From positions 121,723,222-121,787,221 of the forward strand of contig CM035423.1 of NCBI GenBank assembly GCA_020310875.1: a DNA stretch of 64,000 bases. Direction: 5' to 3'. A program made the position numbers and the translations under genes. The notes under the pieces are model-generated. The model was not told where the DNA came from. It made no database searches and saw only the letters and a list, made by a program, of their open reading frames with translations. Source of the DNA: Ceratopteris richardii. Lineage: Eukaryota; Streptophyta; Polypodiopsida; Polypodiales; Pteridaceae. Shown here one piece after another: positions 14,457 through 25,700 of this stretch; position 1 is the stretch's first letter, and every line of letters starts with the position of its first letter.

Positions 14457-16310
14457 TTACAATAGAAGCTGATCATATAATTGCTTGGCCTCATGCATAG
14501 CATCATCTTCAGGGACTTGAGAAGTCTTCAAAGCCTTTTCTTGCTCTAGAAATGGCTCCTCAAGGTCATCGATGTCTGTTGCCTCCTCTGTCAGTGCTGG
14601 CATGGGCTCTCTTGATGTAGGCTAGAATCTCTCTGTGTCAGTTATTTGCTTCTTCCCAACCTCTTGCTCCTCGTCTAGGCATTCATTCAAGCCATTAATC
14701 AGCATCCTAATGAAGCTAACTTGGGATTCATCCTTCTCTACAGCAATGCAGTGCCTGAACATTTTAAGTGCATATGTGTGTGATGTCCCTAAAAATAAAC
14801 AAATCAATTAGAGGTGATGCCAAAAGAGTGTCAATGAGCAACAGTGCAAATAGAAGTACCCATGCCAGAGAATAATTCCAATATCCAATCATCATCATTA
14901 GAGAACAATTGGATTAACTTCATTATAGGCTTTTGGGGCTTCTGATAAGGACTAACCAATGTCTTGTTCCCTACCACATGATGAAGCTTCTTTGTAACTA
15001 CAGGGAACATTAGCACATTTGAAATTCCATTCTCACTACAATGTTCCCTGATTCTTCTTCTACTAACTTCATCATAGTACCCAACTATAAGGCACTCGGT
15101 AGCACTAACAAGCCTATGTCCTAGGGTTTGATTTACATTTGTCTTTACCCTGTGAATTTAAAATTATAAAAACAATGTAACATGTAATTTCAAGATAGAG
15201 ACACAAAGCAAGGACATACCATGTAAGACACTCGACAACATGACACCTTGAATTTAATGTTGTTGAGACAGAGAAGGATTTGTCCCTACTATGAAAAACC
15301 ACAATCCTCTAAAGTGGTGACATGGTCAATTCAAGAAAAGGCTGCTTGAATGGATAAAATCTTTGCAAGGAGAGACTTAAATGAATAAATAGTTAAAGCC
15401 CAACTACCATCCAACTTGTTTCAAGTCAATGCTTGGCATCAACTACTTATGGGAAGCTATACATAGAATCAAGTTTGTGCTAACATCTGATGCCCGGCAT
15501 CGAAAGCCTACTGAAATTCGATGCCAGGCATTAAGTTTTGACTGACTGTCGATGTTGAGCATAACAATTCTACTAACATTTGATGCTAGGCATCCACTTC
15601 TAGCATGTCTATTCCTATAATTCGATACCTCGCATTGAATGGCACCAACTACCCGACAAACTCAATCATACTAAATTCTAATGAGCAAGAGAACTCACCC
15701 AATCACGGAAGAATATAAAGTATTCTAACAACGCTTTGTATGAGGAGGTGGTCGGGTACTCTGCTTGGACTTCACTCCATGTGAAGCACCCAAGCCTCCT
15801 CACCATCACCTCTTGAATCTTCATATAAACCTTGTGACTCCATTGTGAAGTTTAAAGCAACATGTTAAGTTACTGAAGGAGCAAGTAAAACCGATCAATG
15901 ACAAGACTCTACTTACTTATTTAGCTCTATGACCATGTCATCAAGGCTTAGGTCTTTCCTAGTACATATTGTCCTCACACAATCCTTCGTCGAATTCCTC
16001 CACCAAACCACATTTGTTTGGATCAACCATTACGAAGAATGGTACAAGGGTTGCATTGGGTTTATCTTCATCTTTTCCTTAAGATTTTGTACATGCAAAT
16101 TATGGGGCTCCCTTATCTCAAGAGGACTCCTTCCTGTATTGGGGGTCCATTGATTATGGTAATGGGGAGGTAGAAAATTTGCCCCTTCTTCACAAGCTTC
16201 CTCTTGACAATATCATTCCTAATCTTATTATGTTCTGTAAGCAATATCCTAGATGCAAGCTCTCCTCTATATGGCATCCTAAGAGTCTCAGATTTCTGTT
16301 GATTCCACAT
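14457..16310 (-). pseudogene. ParB-like / DNA N6-adenine or N4-cytosine methyltransferase-like gene, intron-containing, damaged
   Basis: Minus-strand exons with matching splice phases: 16310-15917 (damaged), 15837-15699, 15308-15220, 15149-14860 and 14788-14457. Introns are 79, 390, 70 and 71 nt with GT-AG ends. Joined, the 3' exons give LTWVKTN, then a KPQKPIMKLIQLFS helix, the SAM-binding motif DWILELFSGMGTS (split by the last intron) and ALKMFRHCIAVEKDES. This is the motif X/I order at the C-terminal end of beta-class amino-methyltransferases (PF01555-like). The first exon has REPHNLHVQNLKEKM and FFVMVDP, which loosely recall ParB-type domains; it needs two frame changes (near 16115 and 16045). 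A DPPY/W-type catalytic motif was not found; it would be expected where the 390-nt intron lies. One TAG at 14624-14622 interrupts the last exon, which then stays open to TAA at 14457. Real methyltransferase ancestry is likely; activity is doubtful. Confidence 0.6.
15427..15640. repeat. Palindromic minisatellite, block 1 (inside an intron)
   Basis: Copies of a palindromic core close to GATGCCnGGCATC lie near 15427, 15488, 15519, 15549, 15580 and 15623, mostly about 31 bp apart. The block falls inside the 390-nt intron of the methyltransferase-like gene. The same core makes a second block at 16450-16790. Confidence 0.7.
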
Positions 16311-16449
16311 CAGTTGGCTTGGTCTTCATTTGGGGCTTCTTTTGTATGGGCTACTTGCCCTTTGACTTTATAGGTGGTGTCTTCCATTGCTGGCTTAGGA
16401 TGATATTCCCCTGTATCCATTCCAAGAGATCCATGGCATAGACCTAGTG

Positions 16450-16790
16450 GTTCAAGTTGATGCCAAGCATCAACTGGGCCACAAACTTGATGCCAGGCAT
16501 TGAGTTGGATAAGAAGCTTGATGTGAGGCATTGACCTGGCCTCCAAAATCATTGCTAGGCATCAAATTGGGTGAGGAGGTTGATGCCAGGCATCAATTTG
16601 AACCACTGGGTTGATGTCACGCATCAACCATCTAGCCCAATTTGATGCCTAGCATCGAGTTTATGGGGTAGGTCGATGCTTGGCATTGACCTCCACAGAA
16701 ATGTGATGCCTTCCATCGAGTTCAACTCAAAAGTCAATACCTGGCATTAACTTTTCTTGTAATCTCAATGCTTGGCATCGAGTTCCATCA
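16450..16790. repeat. Palindromic minisatellite, block 2 (about 31-bp period)
   Basis: Eleven copies of a core close to TTGATGCCnGGCATCAA start near 16457, 16489, 16519, 16550, 16580, 16612, 16643, 16674, 16703, 16735 and 16767. The 12-bp half-palindrome GATGCC/GGCATC is kept far better than the spacers. It lies just 5' of the first recognisable exon of the minus-strand methyltransferase-like gene. Confidence 0.8.
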
Positions 16791-17087
16791 CTCTAAAGTT
16801 AGACAAAAATGTGATTTAGTTCAAAAAAATTACTCATTTCTAGGGTTTAAAAAAGGAATCTTTTTGGAATCTTTATTTGTTGGGTAAATTTAGGTTACCT
16901 ATGAGACATTTTGCTAGCTCCCTTCTCCATTGCTGACTTTCTGCTTTTCTTAGGATTTCTCTACTCTTTTTCTCTTTGTGCTCTATCTTGACTCATGCAT
17001 TTGAAAAATGAGCCTTAAGTCATGTGATGTGTTTATAGACATTTGGTTGAATTGAACCAAGAACTAACTAGCTACAACTAAGTCAAG

Positions 17088-17706
17088 CTAGGTGTAACTT
17101 GATGGCACAATTGGACTATAGAATGGAAGTAGGAAGCAACCAATTTTAGCCAAATCATACTTGGTTATATCATATTTGGTTATATATGGGATTGAGGAAA
17201 AATAAGATATGTATTCTTTCATTACCAAATAAGATATATAATTAAATGACTCAAAACAATAGTAGACTTGGTGTTGGGGAATGTATTTTGCAAGTACTTG
17301 AATTTTTGTAGTTGTTATTCTTTGTATATAGTTGAATGAAATAAAAGGAGGCAGTTGAACTGAAAGTCCATAGAAGGCTTTCAAATCATCATTTTCAATC
17401 CATTTCAGCATCTGCTCGTGTAATTAGGACTTGCAATGCAATATTGTGGACCTCTTGATAAAAAATTGTAAAGATTACAAGAAAAATACATTTCTCATCT
17501 TTGCATGGGGAATTCCACAAAGTGTTTCCATCCTTTGGATTGATTTGATCCTCAAAACAGATAATACTTTTGTTCAAGGGATCCATTATGGGTGAGATGA
17601 GGTCTAAGTGATCTTCTATACATACAAAATTATTGTTCAATAGATCACTAAGATATGTGGTTTGGGATTGATCTAGAGATTCATCAATACATTCTTCCTT
17701 ACACAT
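17088..17706 (-). pseudogene. Unidentified broken protein-coding relic
   Basis: Two overlapping minus-strand frames, 17706-17395 and 17411-17088, appear to be one protein split by a frameshift near 17400. The first ends in NIALQVLITRADAEM and the second opens MLKWIENDDLKAFYG, overlapping on the same bases. Composition is protein-like (PKDGNTLWNSPCKDEKC) and not low-complexity. I do not recognise a family. It lies about 0.3 kb upstream of the palindromic repeat block and could be an upstream exon of the methyltransferase-like locus or an unrelated retroelement piece. Confidence 0.3.
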
Positions 17707-17709
17707 AGA

Positions 17710-20700
17710 ATCTCTAGAGTTACAAATGGGGAATGGATCTTCATGTCACAAAAGTACTTACATAAATTCACTAAGATCTTAGCATAACCCCAAAAACTCC
17801 AAGATCTAAAAACACATCAAACTCTTAAGAGAGCATATCACATATTTTATCTCCGGAATGTATGAGTGGATTTATCAAAGAGTGCAGATGTGAAACAAAA
17901 TGCATTTAGATATTAAATACTACCCAAAAAGTGGATAATGAGGCCTATACCCATAAAAGAAGCATAAATGCTCAAGTTATAACCTTTAATTCCTTAAGTC
18001 ACTTGTGAGTAGAAAGAAATAATTATCCATGCTCTTAAGATTCATAGTTGCTCCCTACACACCATTTTAAAATTGTGCCATTATGATTCTGCAAGCTCAA
18101 AACTTCCCTCATGTCATCATCATCCCTACTTATCATGCTCTTTCCTTTTAGTCAAGACTTTCCCTTGTGTCATCTTCCAACATTTGAGTGTCCTTACTAT
18201 CAAATAATGTATTTACACATTCATTGAAACATGTTTTCATTTTCTTAGGTGCAAAATTAATATCCAAAAGACAAAATTCTAATTACATGCAAACAATTCA
18301 TCACAAAAGTCAAATGTCTTGCCATTCTTCTAATGTGCACTCATACGAAAAGATCGAGCTCATCCAATCCTTTTATCAAGATTCTTGTGTAGCTATTTAT
18401 TGAAATTGTAATCTAAGGATCATTTTAAAATGAAGGGAGTTGAAAGCTTCATGCAATGCCTCTATGTGGTTGTTGGAATAGATGGATGGACACTTCAAGT
18501 GATGAGTTGGTACAACCAAATTCTGCTTAGTACCAGCCCTTTGTGACTTCAGATTTGATGTGTGGGCCCTCTTAGTTTTCCAATGACACCATAAAAAGTG
18601 CCTATGTACTTTGGAAATGATGTATGAAAAGACTGAATCAAATCAGACTAGTTCTAAATAGAAGAATCCAAGAAAACCTTCTATTTTTTATCATACACCT
18701 GCTACTTGTAATGCTCAGTGCTACCAGTACAGTAGGAATTGGAAAAATTACTTCTAAGGTATCTAATTAGCTAATGATTCCAAGTGGAATCACTTGAGAT
18801 GATCAACTATACACAGAGAAATCAATTTAGCAAATTAATCATCACCCCCAATTTTTTAGGACCTCTGTAGGTATTGACCAGTGAGTGCTTCAACATAGTT
18901 TTCTCCAAATTGGCTAAATTGATTTGCTTCAAACTCTGTCAACATGTAGATAATTTTGAGCTGATTCCAAGAAGCTATAGATCCTGGAATTTGGTGGAGA
19001 AATGAGTTAGATATAAGCAACAAAAGTTGACAGTGAGAAATGACTATAACAGAGATATCATAGATGAACAATGTAGATATAATGTATTAATGAACAATGT
19101 TGTACAAGATCATAGGCTTGGTAATCATAGCCTTATCATAAAGAGTGTAGGCTATAGTTTAGGTCTTACACATAAGTAAAAATGACAATGGAGAGCTCTG
19201 GAAATGATCACTCTAACTCTGACTTTTTCAAGTGGGTTTATATACATGTTCCATTCAAATTTGAATTTGAATTCAACTTTTGGCTCTCTCTAAAAGTGAA
19301 CCTTCATTCTAGGAGATATTCCCTCAATGTAGTTGTTATTTTCTTAACTAACAAGTCCACAACTTTTGGGTAGGTGATACAAATATTCTCAAGTCAAAAA
19401 ATTAATGACTTTTACAAAGGTGAAGAGACAATGATAAGATGATTGCTCTCAAAGAAGCTCTCAAAAAGCTTTCTTGGTTCTCTGCATCATTAAGTAATCT
19501 TCCAAGTTTAAATCATCTTCATGTCCATAGTCCTCCGGGTGCATCTTCTGTGTTGAAAATCTCCCTCGAACAATCTCATAACTATGAAGGAGTCTAGCAT
19601 ATCTTCAATGTCTTGAAACAACGAAATATATAAAACAAAGAACTCAGTCAAATACCTTAAAATGTGAGGTAAAGAAAATTTGGCTCTTCCTTCAACAAAA
19701 AATTGGAAAGTAAAAGAAATTGAATCTCAAAAGAATACCATCAGGATTTTGGAAGCTCAACCCTAAAATACATTGATCATATTCAAATAGAACTTTTGAT
19801 TATAGGAGTTCCTAATTTGTAATTCATCATAAACGTAGCACACGTTATCTTTTATATATCCATGTTTATAGCTCTATGATTATATGCATCAAAACATATT
19901 TGATGATCTGGGAAGTAAACCAGATTCAAGGTTGTTACGGGCTTAAGAAATCTTGTTTTTCTGTGAGATTAAAGAATTCAATATTTAATACTTTTCATAT
20001 CAAGCACATCATTAATGTTTCCATAATAACACAAAGGCTGTGAGGGTGACAAAACAACTAATACTTCAAACATATATGCTTGAAGAAACTAGAAGACAAC
20101 TTGTGCAGTAATATATATAACCACATAATGCACCTGAAATAAGCTCGATCTCCTCAGTATGTTTCTTCGATTTCTCTAGATTTTCTATGGCAGGAAGTTA
20201 CTTGAGATGAGTGAAGCGAACATAGAAGTCCTACGTATATATACGTTTCAGATATGAATGAAACATTCCAACATGACCATCACATCTAATCAGTAGCTTG
20301 AGGAGAGACATGCTCAATAGTAAACCATCCAAATCTATCTATTACTATTCGCATAGTTGAGGTGTAATTCATATATATACCAATAGAAAGCCGAATCTCT
20401 CATAGAATAGACTTATCTAAAAGAAGTTCTTTGAAAATTATGGAAAATGTTTTCTGAACATTGAGCGAGCTTGTTATCACAAAATTCATCCTTCACATTT
20501 CATTACTTTATCTTGATCATAGGCTTCCTCGATTATTGTTGAATTGATATCTTACTGAGTTTTTCTCTCCTCATTAGCTTTTGAATTTTCTCGCAAAACA
20601 AAATCACCATCATCATCTTGGATCGGTTCTACTCTGATTCCAATTGTATCATTCCTCCAATCATGATCTCGTAATCACATGAATACAAGGAAACCTTCAT

Positions 20701-20850
20701 TATAGAAATTAGATAAGGCAATAAATGGAATGCTCAAGATTGAGTTACTCTCAGTTGAAAAATCAAATACAAGATAGTAACTCATCTTCATGAATCAATA
20801 TAATCAATAGCTTCAAGATGAAGCCTCATTCACCCGACCAACCCCGCACT
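17710..20850. other. No recognisable gene
   Basis: Over 3 kb of unique, moderately AT-rich sequence with only short frames (for example 18188-18403 plus, 18856-19071 minus) and no domain or element signature. Probably very old decayed repeat or spacer. Confidence 0.5.
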
Positions 20851-20854
20851 CATC

Positions 20855-21095
20855 TCAATCCCAATCACAATCACAATCACAATGTCAATCCCAATGACAA
20901 TCTCAATCTCAATCCCAGAAGCAAAAAATGATCGTGATCAATGTATGACCATCCCTAGCTCTCAGTCTTCATCTTTGGATCACCCCTTCCACCAGTGCAT
21001 GACCGATTCTCGAGCGATCACAATCTCATTCACACTCACACTTGCAATCACACTCACGGTCATAATCTTAATCACAATCTCAAATTTTTTTGGTT
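20855..21095. repeat. CAATCC/CAATCA hexamer-like repeat
   Basis: Degenerate repetition of CAATCN hexamers covers about 20855-20925 and again 21015-21085 (CACACTCACACTTGCAATCACAC and similar). A frame runs through it (20882-21112 plus) but reads as low-complexity Ser/Ile/Thr and is not believable as a gene. Confidence 0.6.
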
Positions 21096-21794
21096 CACAT
21101 TGTCTTCTATGATCAAGATAAGTGATCTACCATTACTTATGTGAATACATGAACTATTTGTAATTGATTTGGGTAGCATCTCTAAAATTCATTCCAACTC
21201 TAGGATAGATTTCTTTTAAGGGAGATAGAAATTTTCTAGTATCATCCATGCACAATTTCATATTGTCATATGCTTCTGAGATTCAATTTGGTTTCTATGT
21301 TTTGGGATTACAGTTGTGCATGTATTGGATCTCCATCTTCATACACTGCATAAAAGTGCATGTGCAAATTTGCTCATGTGGATCGTCACTTCATATGCAA
21401 GACTCATAAAGCAATCAAGATTTATATGATGCACACATGCACATGATCCGTTTCACCAAGTAAGTTTGTTTCCTCATGTTACACATAGAAATCAGAGAAT
21501 TACTTTGTGATTGAGAGTGAGAGTGAGACTCTGATTGAGAGTGCGAGTGTGAAAGACATTGTGATAGCTCGGGGGTGGTTGGGAGGTAGAGGCTTCATCA
21601 AGAAGCTATTTCCAAAGCTATTGTAACCATTGATTCACATATATAATATCAGAATTCCTCTTTCTCTAAATCATATCGTTACTACTCTTCTGCATCAAGT
21701 TTTCTCTTATCTTGTGCAATCTCTACATTTTTCTTTCCTCTGTTATTCCTAAGTGATCAAAAGTTTTTGATTGTTGATAGGTTGTGATTAAGGA

Positions 21795-21835
21795 AAATGT
21801 TACACATACACATAGACATACACTTACACTTACAC

Positions 21836-21896
<61 letters not shown>

Positions 21897-21901
21897 TACG
21901 C

Positions 21902-21932
<31 letters not shown>

Positions 21933-22110
21933 TACAAATAAAAATACATATACACATACACATACACATACACAACACATACACATACAAACATACACAT
22001 ACACAGATACACACATACACACATAGATAAACATAAATATACACACATGCACAAATATGGATATATACTTACATATGCATATATGCACATACACAAAGAT
22101 TCACACATAT
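21795..22110. repeat. (CACATA)n / (TACACA)n microsatellite
   Basis: A near-perfect CACATA hexamer run from about 21825 to 21940 continues into degenerate ACACATA text to about 22110. It lies just left of the copia LTR remnant at 22.2 kb. Confidence 0.9.
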
Positions 22111-22199
22111 AATACGAATGAATGACACAAGTAAAGTAATAAATCACATGTTAAAGCAAAATTATAAAAACAATCATTAGTAATTTTCAATTCTATAGT

Positions 22200-22395
22200 T
22201 CACTTCAATAAATCATATTTTTCCTTTTTAGGAGGTTTTTTCCCTCAGCTTGTATATATGCTATAATGCTAATGGGTCACTTATCTTTGTATATTCACTT
22301 GGTAAGACATTAAGTACTCTGTTGTGATCCGAGCTTCTTTTTCTTCCTTGTGTTGTTCACTTGCATTTGAAGGCCTTAAGAATTGGTATCATATT
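22200..22395 (+). mobile_element. 5' LTR 3' part and primer-binding site of copia element 2
   Basis: 22231-22310 (AGGAGGTTTTTTCCC, TATATATGCTAT, GGGTCACTTATCTTTGTA) matches 27620-27690, so these are the two LTRs of one element. About 70 bp downstream, AATTGGTATCATATT at about 22381 is a decayed initiator-tRNA primer-binding site. The LTR outer edge is obscured by the adjoining microsatellite. Confidence 0.6.
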
Positions 22396-22722
22396 AGGTC
22401 ACCGCTTCATCTAGGGCATCATCGAAACCCCTCCAATCATAGTCTAAATATCACATGAAAATTGATGAGCATACTCAGGGTGATTAGAAGTTCAAAACAA
22501 CTTCATTTGTTATGAGCTTCTTTTGGCCTCGGAACGTACTAGCGTGATGCTTATGTAGGAAATTTTGTCTCTTTGTGCCAAACATATATATAGGTTTTGG
22601 TTCGCTAGTACAAGTGCCTTGATGTCTTCTACAAGTTTAGAAGAGCTCGAAAGGCTAGTTTTGTTCAATGTTTTAAGATATAATAATTTTCCTTTGCATC
22701 AAGGCATTTTAGTTAGTGGCCA

Positions 22723-25700
22723 TGGCTGAAAGCAATGATGTATGCCCTATGCTGGCTATTGAGGACAAGTAGGATTTTGATAATTACCCCTTATGGGAAT
22801 ATATGATGTGTCATGTATTAGTGCAAAAGTTATGTGGAATATTGTGGAAGGTGTTGAAAAATGGCCTACTACACCTAGAAATACAATTATTGAAGGTGAT
22901 GCAGATGGCATTAAAGATGACGATCTTCAAATTCATGTTTGTGTTCTGGTTCCTTTTGCACCTACTAAAGAACAAGTTCAATGGGATGGTACAGATGCTC
23001 AAGCAGATTCATTGATAGCTTTGTCTCTCAAATGTGCCATTATCCCTCATATTCTCTCATGAAAAATAGCAAAGGATTCTTGGGATACACATACCACTTT
23101 ATACTAGGAAAAAATGAGGACCTTGTTGCTTACCTCTTAAAACGATTGCAGAGTGAGCATATGAACAAACGAGATTCTATGGACAATTTTTTGACAAAGA
23201 TCAAAGATTTGAAAGAGTAGTTGATCTTTATAGATAAATTCTTTCAAGATAGTTCACTTGTGCAGACCATTCTTACTGGTCTTCAAGATTCATATCATAG
23301 TTTTGCTTCCTTCTACTCTTTAGTTGATGATGAAAGGCAATCCAAATGCCTTGATATCTAAGGCATTAGTCTTTGTGTTTTCAAGAAGATCAGTCCAGGT
23401 AGAACATGTCTATTATGCATGTTGTAGATCAAGCTTTCTTAGTTAATATAAAGGTAAAAGGTAAATGGAGCCCATCTACTATTAAGAAAAAGTATGCTAA
23501 TGTTTCACAATCCAGGAAGGAAGACAAGGATAAGAAGAAAACAAAAGAGTAGAAAAAAATCAAAAAAATATTATGAAGGAAATGATCGTGTCATGAAGTG
23601 TTGTCTAAAACAGGGTACAAAAGAGGCAAAAAAAAAAGGTGAGAATGGTTGTTTGAGAGGCATCTGCATCTAAAACAAAGTCTACAATATCTTGTGTAGA
23701 ATGAAGAATGGATGTTTACTACTATTTGCAGCTATGACCTATATTATCATGAACACTCTATAGTAGACTTACATGTGTGGTACTTTGACAGTGGGTCCAC
23801 CAAACAGATTACCTCATAGTGTAGCTTCTTCACTTCACTTGAGCCTTCTGGAATACTGTCACATGTGCTAAGAGCTCCTCTTATCCTATAAAGGGAGTTG
23901 GTACGATCATTCTAATAATTGTTGATGATAGTTCTTTCACATTTTCAAATGCTTTGTTTAAACTAGAGATCAAGAAAAATCCATTGTCAATTTTAGCATT
24001 AGTCAAGATTGGCTTGGTTAGCAAATTTGTTGATGACAGATGTACAATTCATGATTTGTCAAGTGGCGAATTATTATTGCTTTTGGAATTTTATGTCATG
24101 GGATATATAATCTCATAGACTATGCAAAATCTATGAACGATGCAACATGTGTAGCTAATTACCAAGTCGATAATCATGATACAACGGGTATGTGTAAAAC
24201 GCAACCTTACCTAAACCTAGGGATTGGCAAGGCTATCTCAAATGCAAAGTTTTGGCATGCATAATTTGTTCATCTAAATTTTTCTAGTTTTCTACACCTG
24301 TAGAAATCTAAAATGGTGTCCTCTTTGCCCAAAGTTGAGGAAACTTGTAAAAATGTTTGTGAAGGCTGTATTTTGGGCAAAATGCAATGTTCCCCCTTCC
24401 TAAAAGATGGTTTAGTTTGAGCAACTCATAAATTGCATCTTGTTCATAGTGATGTTTGTGGTCCTATGCAGACACTTTCTTTTGGAAACTAAGTTTACTT
24501 CTTGACTTTTATTGATGATTTTTTGAGGCATGCATGGGTGTATCCATTGAAAAAAAATGTTCTAAGTGTTTATGTGCTTCAAACAATCTTTGGCTTTGGT
24601 TGAAAATCTCTTAGCATATAAATTGGGCACCCTCCATTCTGATCGAGGGGAGGAATACATGTTTTCTAATTTTAGTGCATTTTTGGCTGAATGTGGGATA
24701 AAACAACACTACCATAGACACCTCAAAAAAATGGATTTCTTTGAAAGAAAGAACAAGTCTCTCATGGAGATGGCGAGATATACTTAATAGGTGTCCCACC
24801 AAAGCATTGTAGTCTATCACTTCATATGAGGCTTGGCATTGTTGCAAGCCATCTATTTCTCATCTACATGTCTTTGGTTGTCTAGCATATGCAATTACAT
24901 GATGCACTTGTTGATGAGAGAGCAGATATATAGGAGACAAAAACTATACCTAGTTGGTGCAACATTTGCGAGATAGAAACTTAGATGCATCTTTATCATA
25001 TTATAATCATTCATGCTCTCATAGTGCTTCTTTTGCATCAGGTTGCTAAAAAATTATTGCTATGTTTTGGCCTTGAAGACTACAAACCCATTGTTACTCC
25101 CTTGGAAACAAGTTTACAATTGAGTCTTCATGAAATGTCTTCTGACTTTAATGCATTTCTGGATGAAAATGGGATAAAACATCAATGTACAAGCCCATAT
25201 ACACCTCAACAGAATGGAGTTGTTGAACGGAAGAATAGGTCACTCATGGAGGTGGTGACGTTTAGTGTCAAGAGTTAGGCTCTAACACAGTTTCTAGCTT
25301 GAGTTTATTATGTGTACATTGTATGTACTTAACAGGTGTCCCACTAAAGCATTGCAGTCTATCACTCCATATGAGGCTTGGCATGGCTGTAAGCCATCTG
25401 TTGCTCACCTACATGTTTTTGATTGTCTAGCATATGCATTAGTGCTTGAACAACAATGTGGGAAATTGGATGATAAAGCAGTGAAACGTATTTTTGTTGG
25501 GTACAGTTATGAAAACAAAGGCTATCATCTATATCATCCACATGCTAAACGCATTTTGGTTAGCCACAATGTTGTTTTTGTGGAAGATGTTATTCAACCA
25601 TTACTTTCATGTACTAAGGAGACATCAATTAGCTGCAAAGACATGCATGATACTTTGATGCATCTTTTTACAGGTGGAGAGTCTAGTGCTGGTCCTAATG

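Noticed and set aside
14457..16310. MT-A70 (METTL3/14/4-type) RNA/DNA methyltransferase
   Set aside because: WVKTN recalls MT-A70, but the C-terminal FSGMGTS plus ALKMFRHCIAVEKDES is closer to the bacterial-type N4/N6 family. A search is needed to settle it.
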